Below are positions 54,665 through 62,236 of a stretch of DNA of 64,000 nt, piece by piece. Source of the DNA: JALZVT01 sp039029135. GTDB taxonomy: Bacteria; Pseudomonadota; Gammaproteobacteria; Pseudomonadales; Azotimanducaceae. Position numbers and translations under genes: made by a program. Location of the stretch: contig JBCCGT010000007.1 in assembly GCA_039029135.1 (NCBI GenBank), positions 124,001 to 188,000 on the forward strand. Reading direction: 5' to 3'. The notes under the pieces were generated by a model, which saw only the letters and a program-made list of their open reading frames with translations, made no database searches and was not told where the DNA came from. Numbering within the stretch: position 1 is the stretch's first letter; every line of letters begins with the position of its first letter.

Positions 54665-55702
54665 TCAGGGCGCCGGCGGTCCTAGCCAGGCGTCCAAGCG
54701 CCGCACGAACGGCACCTCTTCGCCGTCGCGCTCGGCGCGACGCGCGCCCGCGAGTATCCCGCCCATGGCGTAGTTGCCCTCGTGACACGCGTACTCGTAG
54801 ATACGGGCGTCCGTGCGACGAAACGGCAACTCGCCCTTCCAGACCTGCGAATAGGTGCGTGGATCGTGCATCTCGAACGCATAGTGAATGCGGTCGTCGG
54901 CGATACGCGTAAAGCGCTCGATCACCTTGAGATCCTGGCTCGCATAAAGCTGGTGCTTGAGTGCGGCCCGCACGCTCTGGCTAGGATGAAAGTTCGTCGT
55001 CTCCACGACGAGCGTGTCGTCTTCCCAGTGGCCGATCGAATCGCCCATCCACTTACGCACATCGGCGGGCGGATGCGAACCACCGAGGCGCACCGTGCGC
55101 ACATCGTGATTCATCTCGACGAGGATCAATACATGGTCCTCGTTCTGAACGATCTGGTAGTGGTTGTTGTACAGCACGGGCAACATCGGCGGTCCGCCCG
55201 TCGAGCCGAACCCGACGATGCAGCGCTCACCGAGCGGCCGCGTCTCGGGGCCATCGAAGCGGGTCCATTGCATGAAGGCGCGATAGAAGTTCAGGCGGCC
55301 AAAGAAGCTGTATGGAATCCGGCCATCCGCAGGCTCGACGATGATCGACGAGCGAATCTCATCGTCGATGACCGCGAGTCCCTCCCCCTCGTCCATCCAA
55401 AAGCTGTTATAACCCCCGGGGTCGTTAGAAACGGTGAGTTTGCCGTCCACCTTGTCCGGACGATCGTTGTCGGCGTAGAGCGCGTTGCGGGCGTCCACCA
55501 CGCTGAGTGCTTCGTCGGGCGTCAGCACCAAGGCATCGAACTGCTCCGGCCGTTCGAGCGTCGTGAAGGTCGCGTTGGTCCATGTGCCCTGCAGATCGGG
55601 CTGACCGAAGTCGGTCCGCGGCGCGGCGTAGTCTGCCGCGGCCGCGCCGGCAAGCAGCAGCGCCATAGCGCCACCGATTAATTTCGCCGTGATAGTGCGC
55701 AA
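54665..55702 (-). CDS. Exported protein, GKPDLxGxW family (second member)
   Basis: 345 residues with a signal peptide (1-23, AGAAAADY). Motifs: GQPDLQGTWTN, GDSIGHWEDDTLVVETTNFHP, VIERFTRIADDRIHYAFEM and YEYACHEGNYAMGG, in the same order as in the protein at 53.1 kb. The final CHEGN motif is absent from that one. The start is TTG 55702 with GGGAAAG upstream. Function is unknown. Its 3' end faces the membrane HEWGH gene. Confidence 0.82.
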   Translation of the reverse strand: MRTITAKLIGGAMALLLAGAAAADYAAPRTDFGQPDLQGTWTNATFTTLERPEQFDALVLTPDEALSVVDARNALYADNDRPDKVDGKLTVSNDPGGYNSFWMDEGEGLAVIDDEIRSSIIVEPADGRIPYSFFGRLNFYRAFMQWTRFDGPETRPLGERCIVGFGSTGGPPMLPVLYNNHYQIVQNEDHVLILVEMNHDVRTVRLGGSHPPADVRKWMGDSIGHWEDDTLVVETTNFHPSQSVRAALKHQLYASQDLKVIERFTRIADDRIHYAFEMHDPRTYSQVWKGELPFRRTDARIYEYACHEGNYAMGGILAGARRAERDGEEVPFVRRLDAWLGPPAP

Positions 55703-55861
55703 CAGTCTTTCCCAGCGATGACGTGAGCCAACAGACTAGCAGCTTGTCTGCGTCTCGGCTTGCCTCCGGCGCGTGGGGAGCTTGGGGGAGTGGGGAGAGT
55801 GCGAAGAGCGCGAGAGCGCTGCAGAGACGGCGAGGCGCGCCGGTGCCGTCGGGCGCTGACG

Positions 55862-56647
55862 CTAACGCAGCGCGAGCCAGCCGAGGAAGCAGGCCCCCGC
55901 CACCCATGCATACCAGGAGAACACATAGAACCGCTGGGATTTGAGCAGCCAGACGAACACCACGAGTGCAGCGAGGCCGCTCACGAGCGCCGCCGCGCCG
56001 CCTGCGAGGATGCTGGAGAGCAGCTCCGGCGACGCGCTCGCGATCTCGGGCGCCAGCAGCACCGCCGCGCCCGCCATCGCGATCACGCCCAGCAAGAACG
56101 AGAACTCGGCCGCCGCGAGCGGCGCCATGCCGAGTGCGAGGGCGGTGGCCACCGTCGTCCCGCTGCGCGTGATACCCGGCAGAATCGCGACGGCCTGCGC
56201 GCAGCCGATAATGAGCGCCGCGCGCCAGCCCGGTTCCTGCGCATCACCGCGTCCCAGCGTGTAGCGCGTCGACCAGACAATCGCGCCGGTTACCAACAAC
56301 AACGCACCGGCAACCCACGGCGAGGCGAACTGCGCCTCAATGAAGTCACGGGCGAGCAGCGCAACGATCACGGCTGGCAGCGTAGCGACGGCCAGCTTAC
56401 CGATGTAGCGCCACGCGTCTGCCTGACCGGTCAACGCACCGCCCGCCAGCGCCATCACGCGCCGAAAGTAGAACACGACGATGGCCAGCAGCGTCGCGAG
56501 ATGCACCGCCACCTCGAACACGATACCGCCGCCCGGCGCGCTGCCGAGCAGCTCCTGCGCCATCACGAGGTGACCAGAGCTGGACACCGGCAGGAACTCG
56601 GTCAGTCCCTGCACAATCCCCAAGATGATGGAGTCGAGCAAATCCAT
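55862..56647 (-). CDS. uppP: Undecaprenyl-diphosphatase
   Basis: 261-residue inner-membrane enzyme that dephosphorylates undecaprenyl diphosphate for cell-wall and glycan synthesis. The first catalytic motif GLTEFLPVSSSGHLV (about 15-29) and the second, PGITRSGTTVATALALG, are intact, and about eight membrane helices are present. Bacitracin resistance (BacA) is the other name. It lies 174 bases after the redox-enzyme gene on the same strand. Confidence 0.97.
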   Translation of the reverse strand: MDLLDSIILGIVQGLTEFLPVSSSGHLVMAQELLGSAPGGGIVFEVAVHLATLLAIVVFYFRRVMALAGGALTGQADAWRYIGKLAVATLPAVIVALLARDFIEAQFASPWVAGALLLVTGAIVWSTRYTLGRGDAQEPGWRAALIIGCAQAVAILPGITRSGTTVATALALGMAPLAAAEFSFLLGVIAMAGAAVLLAPEIASASPELLSSILAGGAAALVSGLAALVVFVWLLKSQRFYVFSWYAWVAGACFLGWLALR

Positions 56648-56821
56648 TTGCCCATGGTACCCGCCGCTCGCGCGTGCGCGCAGCGGAATCGCCCTTCAGC
56701 GCGGTACCGACCGGGCGCGATGAGCGGCGGATCACACCGCAGGCGGCACCAGACCACGCCTTTCAACCGCTGCGCACCCAGACGCTCGCAGCGCGACTTC
56801 GCAAAGTCGCTGCGACAACCG

Positions 56822-57535
56822 TCAGAGACCGACTACCAGGCGCTCTTTCTCCGGATAGTTGACGCCGTATTCGACGTTCCCCAGGTCGGCGTCGACTGCG
56901 TCGATCGCGCCCTGCAGCATCTGCGCGTACAGGGCGCCGGTGGTCTGCATCGCGTAGACGACGGCGGCTCGATCCGCATCGTCGTGAACCAGCTTGTCCA
57001 GATAGCGCTTCATCAGCGCGTTGTGGGCCACATCGACCTCGGCGTGCTCCGCAAGGAACGTGAGTGCCTCGGGCGGTGCGCCGATCGACGCCAGCGCGGC
57101 GCCGATCTCCTCGCCGCCGCGAGTCGGCAGATGCTCGAGAAAGTAGGCGTAGCCCAGGTAACCGATCGGGTTGAGCACGCTGATCTGGTAGTACGCGAAA
57201 CTCGTCAGCGCCATCGTGTGCGGCAGCGGGTTCGACAGCGGCACATCGCGGGGGTCATCGCCGAGCGCCGCCAGATCGTCCAACGCCATCTGGTCGTGCC
57301 CGCTCTCCGCGATCGCGTGGCGCAGAAAGGTGACGACCATGTCGCGGTCCGAACCGCGAAAGAAGACCGACGCGAGCGAATGCAGCTGCGGGTTGACCTT
57401 CACGTAGTGGTAGATCTCTTTGAGAATTTGCTTGTAGTGCGCGACCGTGAGCGAGCCATTCAGCAGCCGCCGCATGGCGTTCGTCCGCATGAACCGGTCG
57501 TACACGGCATTGAACTCGTTATCCAGTTGAGTCAT
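56822..57535 (-). CDS. Haem-oxygenase-fold diiron oxidase (TenA-like, iron-containing redox enzyme)
   Basis: 237 residues, all helical. LKEIYHYVKVNPQLHS, LRHAIAESGHDQMALDDLAALG and FLAEHAEVDVAHNALMKRY supply E/H pairs spaced as in haem-oxygenase-like diiron oxidases, which use O2 to act on amino or fatty acids (for example UndA-, BesC- or SznF-like enzymes). The reaction is not known here. ATG 57535 has AGGAGG at ideal spacing. It is 86 bases after the acyltransferase gene on the same strand, suggesting the two form a biosynthetic pair. Confidence 0.85.
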   Translation of the reverse strand: MTQLDNEFNAVYDRFMRTNAMRRLLNGSLTVAHYKQILKEIYHYVKVNPQLHSLASVFFRGSDRDMVVTFLRHAIAESGHDQMALDDLAALGDDPRDVPLSNPLPHTMALTSFAYYQISVLNPIGYLGYAYFLEHLPTRGGEEIGAALASIGAPPEALTFLAEHAEVDVAHNALMKRYLDKLVHDDADRAAVVYAMQTTGALYAQMLQGAIDAVDADLGNVEYGVNYPEKERLVVGL

Positions 57536-57621
57536 CGGTGGCCCTCCTGAGCCTTGAAGAAAAGCCCGTCGAATCGCGTTCGACAGAGCGTGAATCGGGC
57601 GCCACCGGCGCCGCGTGATCG

Positions 57622-58212
57622 TTACCCCACCCCTCGCAGCCGTCGCCACACGGGATAGAAGGGAGAGCGGACGGAGCGCAGGCGCTCGCCGTTGTCCACG
57701 TCGAGACGCATGCAGTGCACGTCGCCGTAGTCGCCGTGCCGGCCGCGAAACTGGAACTCGAAGCCCAACCGCTCGAAGGTCTCCACTAGCGGCGCGTAGC
57801 AGTCGACGTGACAGTACTTAATCGACGCCTGAACACAGGCCTCATAGCACGCTCGCATCAGCGCGAACGGCAGTCGCGTCAGTCGGTAGTCCTCGCGCAC
57901 CATCAGTCGAGTCGTGAGAGCCGTATGCTGGGGATGCTCCGGTGCCTGCAGGCGATGCAGCGCCACGTAGCTGTCCGGCATGCCATCTCGGCAAAAATTC
58001 TGTCGACACACGCCAACGATCTCGCCGCCTTCTGCGCGCGCGTAGAAGTTGACTGCGGTGGCATCAAGCGGATCGACGATCACCCGACGGGCATGATCCG
58101 CGTGCGACTGCGGATAGCCGAGCTGATCGACATAGATGTCATAGCGAAATCGACCGATCTCTTCGACCAGACTGTCGTCAGAGCATGCGGCGGTTGAAAT
58201 CCTCGGTTTCAT
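57622..58212 (-). CDS. GNAT N-acyltransferase, N-acyl amino acid synthase FeeM-like
   Basis: 196 residues of the autoinducer-synthase/FeeM branch of GNAT proteins. RFRYDIYVDQLGYPQ near 24-38 is the characteristic opening, then ARAEGGEIVGVCR, LTTRLMVREDYR and ETFERLGFEFQFRG. Such enzymes join an acyl-ACP to an amino acid, or are exosortase-associated acyltransferases. ATG 58212 is chosen; an upstream GTG 58221 is possible. It precedes the diiron oxidase and is divergent from the ABC exporter genes. Confidence 0.83.
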   Translation of the reverse strand: MKPRISTAACSDDSLVEEIGRFRYDIYVDQLGYPQSHADHARRVIVDPLDATAVNFYARAEGGEIVGVCRQNFCRDGMPDSYVALHRLQAPEHPQHTALTTRLMVREDYRLTRLPFALMRACYEACVQASIKYCHVDCYAPLVETFERLGFEFQFRGRHGDYGDVHCMRLDVDNGERLRSVRSPFYPVWRRLRGVG

Positions 58213-58310
58213 TGGTTGCACCTCACATCGGGTCCGTATCGCAAACCGGGTTTCGTTCGCGATTACTGCCCCCTTTCTGTCGCGTGCACGCCACTTGCAT
58301 CAGTCGATGC

Positions 58311-58380
58311 AAAAAAAGTCGAGCAAAAAATGTCGAGCAAAAAAAACGCGAAATAAATGCCGCGCAAAACAAAAGTCGCG
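58311..58380. repeat. A-tract direct repeats in divergent promoter region
   Basis: GTCGAGCAAAAAA occurs at 58318-58330 and 58332-58344 (period 14), with flanking A-tracts (58311-58317, 58339-58346) and shorter ones to 58374, then a variant GTCGCGCAAAG. Spaced A-tracts may bend DNA or bind a regulator between the acyltransferase and exporter genes. Confidence 0.75.
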
Positions 58381-58461
58381 CAAAGAAGTTTCGAATAGCC
58401 CATGCAGCAAGCCCGATAACGCGCGCTACCCTGTTTGCGGTATGAGAGAAAGCGCCACCTG

Positions 58462-59694
58462 GTGACAGGCAACACGGTGATAGGCACGCAACTCGACGCG
58501 AAACTTCACCGAGAAACGGAGGCAACGACCGCTTTGGAAACGCTGACGTCAACGACCGGCGAACAGACTCAGTTGACCGCCGGGGCCTCGGCTGCAACGC
58601 GCACCCCATGGGCCGTGCCCGTGAATCGCTACCTGCTGGCGATCATCCGACGCGACTGGCGGGCACAGCTCTTCGCGACCTGCGGATGCGCCACCGCCGC
58701 GTTGATCGCCTGTTTTCAGTTCTGTGTGTTCTCGTCGTTTATCGCCGTCGCCTACGTGGTGCCGCAGCGGCTCGATGCCGACGTCTGGGTGATGGCTAGC
58801 GGTGTCAGCGCGTTCGACTTCCCCCACCCCATCGCGGAAGACTACGGCGCCGGCCTCGCGCGCTTTTTCCCCGGCGCAACCCTGCGGCGCATACAGGTCG
58901 GCTTCACGACGTTTGGCACCGCGACCGGACGCAAGAGCAGCATGGTCGCCGTCGGCTATGACGGCTTTGGTGCGGGCCGACGAAGCTTCGTCGCCGACCG
59001 CACGGATCTGGACAATCTCGAGGCGAGTGCGGGCATACCGGAGCTGGGCAGCGTGGACTTTCGCCGGCTGATACCCGACACGGGCTTGGCGGGATTTCTC
59101 GGCGCGCCCTATCTGCTAATGAGCCTGAAAGATGCCAACGCTGTCCTGCGACAGCGTGTCGACCGCGTATCCTTCCTGGTGTTCGACCTGCCCGGTGACA
59201 GCGCGGTGCCCGCAGACGTCCTCGCCGCCGCGCGCGGGGCCTATCCCGAGCTGACGATTCGGACGAACGCGCAGTTTTATCGCAGCACCGCATTGTACTG
59301 GCTCATCAGCACCGGCGCCGGGGCGGCCGTGCTGTTGGCCGCGATACTTGCGAGCGCGCTGATGCTGCTGTTCCTGGTTTCCGGCATCACCCGCTTCGCG
59401 CAGCGCTATCGCGAGGACTTCCTGACGATGCTGGGACTCGGCATGCGCGCCGGCGACCTGCGCGCGATTGTGGCGCGCGCGGCCGTCACCATCGTGGTGA
59501 TCGCGATCTTGGCCGCGCTGTGTGGACTGCCCCTGATGGCGGCCATCGCCTATCCCATGCTGCCGTGGGTCAGCCCGTCGCTGATCGACGTGGCATTTGC
59601 GCTAACGCTGGGCGGCTTAAGCATCGCAATAGCGCTGCGCTTTGCCAGCCGCGAGATGGCGCGGTTCGATCTCGCCGCGGTGTTCCGCTCGTGA
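58462..59694 (+). CDS. ABC exporter permease, DevC/FtsX-like
   Basis: About 410 residues (start uncertain). A long N-terminal soluble segment precedes a first membrane helix (about 75-100), a large periplasmic domain (about 100-280) with FFPGATLRRIQVG and GTATGRKSSMVAVG, and three C-terminal helices (about 285-310, 340-365 and 375-400). The topology of one helix, a large extracytoplasmic loop and three helices is that of the DevC/MacB-type permease. GTG 58462 is proposed; an in-frame TTG 58435 is possible. It opens a three-gene ABC exporter operon. Confidence 0.85.
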   Translation: MTGNTVIGTQLDAKLHRETEATTALETLTSTTGEQTQLTAGASAATRTPWAVPVNRYLLAIIRRDWRAQLFATCGCATAALIACFQFCVFSSFIAVAYVVPQRLDADVWVMASGVSAFDFPHPIAEDYGAGLARFFPGATLRRIQVGFTTFGTATGRKSSMVAVGYDGFGAGRRSFVADRTDLDNLEASAGIPELGSVDFRRLIPDTGLAGFLGAPYLLMSLKDANAVLRQRVDRVSFLVFDLPGDSAVPADVLAAARGAYPELTIRTNAQFYRSTALYWLISTGAGAAVLLAAILASALMLLFLVSGITRFAQRYREDFLTMLGLGMRAGDLRAIVARAAVTIVVIAILAALCGLPLMAAIAYPMLPWVSPSLIDVAFALTLGGLSIAIALRFASREMARFDLAAVFRS

Positions 59695-60695
59695 TGCGGT
59701 TTGTCATCTTCGGCGCCGCCTGCCTGCTGCTCGGCGCCTGCGACCGCCTCCCGGCGCAGGCCAACGCAGCACCGACGCGGACGAGCGAGTTTGCCGTCTC
59801 CGCCCTCGGGCGCATCGACGTTGCCGGTCACACGCGTCGTTTGGCGCCGCGGCGCCGCGGCGTTATCGAGACGCTGACGGTCGATGTCGGCAGTCGCGTC
59901 AAGGCCGGCGCGCTGCTCGCGAGTCTCCACTGCGAGGCCGAGAGCGCGTCCATGACCGCCGCGACTGCCGCCCTGCAGCTAACCCAAGCCCAGCGTGATC
60001 AATTGCGCTCCGGCGCGCGCCGGGAGGCCGTCAGTGCGGCACAGGCGGATGCCTCCGCAAGCAGCCAGCGCATGCTGGATACACGAGACCAGCTCGAGCG
60101 TCTAGCGGCGCTGCAGCGCTCGGGTCTTCAGGACGAACGCGCCGTCCGGGGCCTTGCTCACGAACTGCGCGCGCGCGCATCTGAGCATGAGGCCGCCCGC
60201 GCCCGCGTGCGCGATCTGCAGGCCGGGCCACGCGATGTAGACCTCGCGCTCGCAGACGCGCGCGTGGCCGCGGCGGCGGCCGACCTCGAAACCGCGCGCG
60301 CGGCGGCGGACGCCTGCACGCTACGCGCCCCCAGCGACGGGCGCGTCGTGCAGATCTTCAAACGACCCGGCGAGTTCGTTGCGGCGGACGTCGGCGAAGC
60401 GGTGCTCGCCTTTGCGGGCAGCGATGAACTCATCATCAAGGCCGAGCTGGACGAACGCGACATCGGGCGCGTCGCCGTCGGCGCGGCCGCAGCCATTCGG
60501 CTGCGCGGATCCACGGTGGACTACCCAGGCACGGTCTATCAGATCGCTGGACAGGTGGGCCGGACGAACACTCGCAGCGACGATCCAGCCGATCGCTTCG
60601 ATCGCGATACGCTGGAGGCGCTGGTCCGGATCGAGGCGCAGGCCCCAGAGCTCGTCATCGGACGGCAGGCGGTCGTCGAGTTTCTCGTCCAGTGA
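59694..60695 (+). CDS. Lipoprotein HlyD-type membrane-fusion adaptor (DevB-like)
   Basis: 333 residues. The lipobox LLLGAC puts the lipidated Cys at residue 16, followed by Asp, a signal for inner-membrane retention in enterics. The mature protein has the HlyD order: beta/lipoyl half RLAPRRRGVIETLTVDVGSRVKAGALLASL, an Ala/Arg-rich coiled-coil hairpin (about 85-205), the second lipoyl half LRAPSDGRVVQIFKRPGEFV, then a barrel with LIIKAELDERDIGRV. Its ATG overlaps the permease stop in TGATG. It should link permease to an outer-membrane channel. Confidence 0.92.
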   Translation: MRFVIFGAACLLLGACDRLPAQANAAPTRTSEFAVSALGRIDVAGHTRRLAPRRRGVIETLTVDVGSRVKAGALLASLHCEAESASMTAATAALQLTQAQRDQLRSGARREAVSAAQADASASSQRMLDTRDQLERLAALQRSGLQDERAVRGLAHELRARASEHEAARARVRDLQAGPRDVDLALADARVAAAAADLETARAAADACTLRAPSDGRVVQIFKRPGEFVAADVGEAVLAFAGSDELIIKAELDERDIGRVAVGAAAAIRLRGSTVDYPGTVYQIAGQVGRTNTRSDDPADRFDRDTLEALVRIEAQAPELVIGRQAVVEFLVQ

Positions 60696-60705
60696 TCGTC
60701 GCCCC

Positions 60706-61353
60706 GTGACCATCGAGTTGCATGACATCGGGTACCGCCTGCCCGGCGCCGACCGGCCGCTGATCGATGCCGCCAACCACCGGTTTGCGTCCGGCACCGT
60801 GACGGCGATCACCGGTCCATCGGGCAGCGGCAAGACCACGCTGCTGTCGCTGCTCACACTGCTCGTCCCGTTCGATACGGGTGACATCCTGTTCGACGGC
60901 ATGGCGACCGCCGCGATGGCAGCGGACGATCGGGAACGCTTTCGCTGCCAGCAGATCGGCGTGCTGTTCCAGACGATGCGGGTGCTCGCGCGACTGACGG
61001 TGGACGAACAGATCGACTTCGCGGCGGGCAACGCGCGAGATCCTGCATCGATTCGGCGGCGCGGCCAGCGCTATCTGCAGCGGCTAGGTCTGGCGGGACT
61101 GCACGGACATCTGCCCGATCAGCTCAGCGGCGGGCAGCAGGCGCGGCTGGCGATGACCCTGTGCCTGATGCGCGACGTTCGCTTCGTGCTCGCCGATGAG
61201 CCAACGGCAGCGCTGGATGCCGCCGCCTCGCGCCTGCTCATGGACCTCTTGCGCGAATGCGCGCGCGAGCGCGACTGCGTGTGCGTGCTGGCGACTCACG
61301 ATCCGCTCGCCATCGAGGCGGCCGACGAGGTGCTGACCCTCGACAAATGCTGA
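60706..61353 (+). CDS. ABC exporter ATP-binding protein (DevA/LolD-like)
   Basis: 215-residue ATPase. Walker A GPSGSGKTT, Q-loop QTMRVLARLT, signature LSGGQQAR, Walker B FVLADEPTAALD and the switch His in VLATHDP are all present, so it is active. The start is GTG 60706, ten bases after the adaptor stop. It completes a MacB-like unit but with a separate permease, as in DevBCA exporters. No TolC homologue is in the window. Confidence 0.93.
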   Translation: MTIELHDIGYRLPGADRPLIDAANHRFASGTVTAITGPSGSGKTTLLSLLTLLVPFDTGDILFDGMATAAMAADDRERFRCQQIGVLFQTMRVLARLTVDEQIDFAAGNARDPASIRRRGQRYLQRLGLAGLHGHLPDQLSGGQQARLAMTLCLMRDVRFVLADEPTAALDAAASRLLMDLLRECARERDCVCVLATHDPLAIEAADEVLTLDKC

Positions 61354-61464
61354 TACGTAAGGCGTGGGCGCCCCCCGAACCACGCTTTCGAATCGCGAGC
61401 TTGCCCGCAAGCGCGCCCTTAGCGAGACTCTCGCACTCCACCACACCGAGGATTGGGGGCGGCC

Positions 61465-62133
61465 GTGGAACTATTCGAAGCCATGCGGACGACGTTCGCC
61501 GCGCGGGACTACACCGGCGATGCGCTGCCTGACGAGGTGCTGTACCGCATTCTGGACAACGCGCGTTTCGCACCGAGCGGCGGTAATCGGCAGGGCGCGC
61601 ACGTGATCGTCGTACGTGACCCAGGCACGCGGGCCGAGATCGCCGCGTTGAGCCGCGAGCCGGCGCAGCGCTACATGGCACAGCGCGATGCGGGCGAAAG
61701 CCCCTGGAACACCATCGATCCGAGCGAGGTCGACGCGGCGACGATCGCGGCGCAGAAGGCACCGGGCATGCTAACGCGGCCGTTCGAGACGGCCTCGGTC
61801 GTACTGGTAATCACGGTCAACCTGAAGCTGGTCGCTTCCACCGATGCCCTGCTCGATCGGGTCGGCGTGGTCAGCGGCGGGTCGATCTATCCGCTGGCCT
61901 GGAACATCCTGCTGGCGGCGCGAGCCGAGGGCTACGGCGGTACGATTACGACGCTCGCGATCGCCAACGAACCGCAGCTGCAGGCGCTGCTGCACCTGCC
62001 AACGCACTACGCGGTCGCGGCGCTGATGCCTCTCGGCAAGCCGGTGAAGCAGCTAACCAAGCTGTCACGCAACGCGGTACGCGAGTTCGTTACGCGCGAA
62101 CACTTCGACGGTGACGCGTTCGATCCATCCTGA
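61465..62133 (+). CDS. Nitroreductase-family flavoprotein
   Basis: 222 residues. ARFAPSGGNRQGAHVIVV near 35-50 binds FMN, and the later GGSIYPLAWNILLAARAEGYGG and PLGKPVKQLTKLSRNAVREFV fit the family. It reduces nitro groups, quinones or flavins with NAD(P)H. The start GTG 61465 (GGGGGC upstream) is preferred over TTG 61453. It follows the ABC exporter with 111 bases between. Confidence 0.9.
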   Translation: MELFEAMRTTFAARDYTGDALPDEVLYRILDNARFAPSGGNRQGAHVIVVRDPGTRAEIAALSREPAQRYMAQRDAGESPWNTIDPSEVDAATIAAQKAPGMLTRPFETASVVLVITVNLKLVASTDALLDRVGVVSGGSIYPLAWNILLAARAEGYGGTITTLAIANEPQLQALLHLPTHYAVAALMPLGKPVKQLTKLSRNAVREFVTREHFDGDAFDPS

Positions 62134-62236
62134 GCCCGCCGCTGCAAACCGGGGTGTCCCGTCGTCGCAGCGCCCAGGAGTACAGACGCAGCCCTGCTAA
62201 ACGATCATCCGCACGGCACACAACACGCAGGATCAA

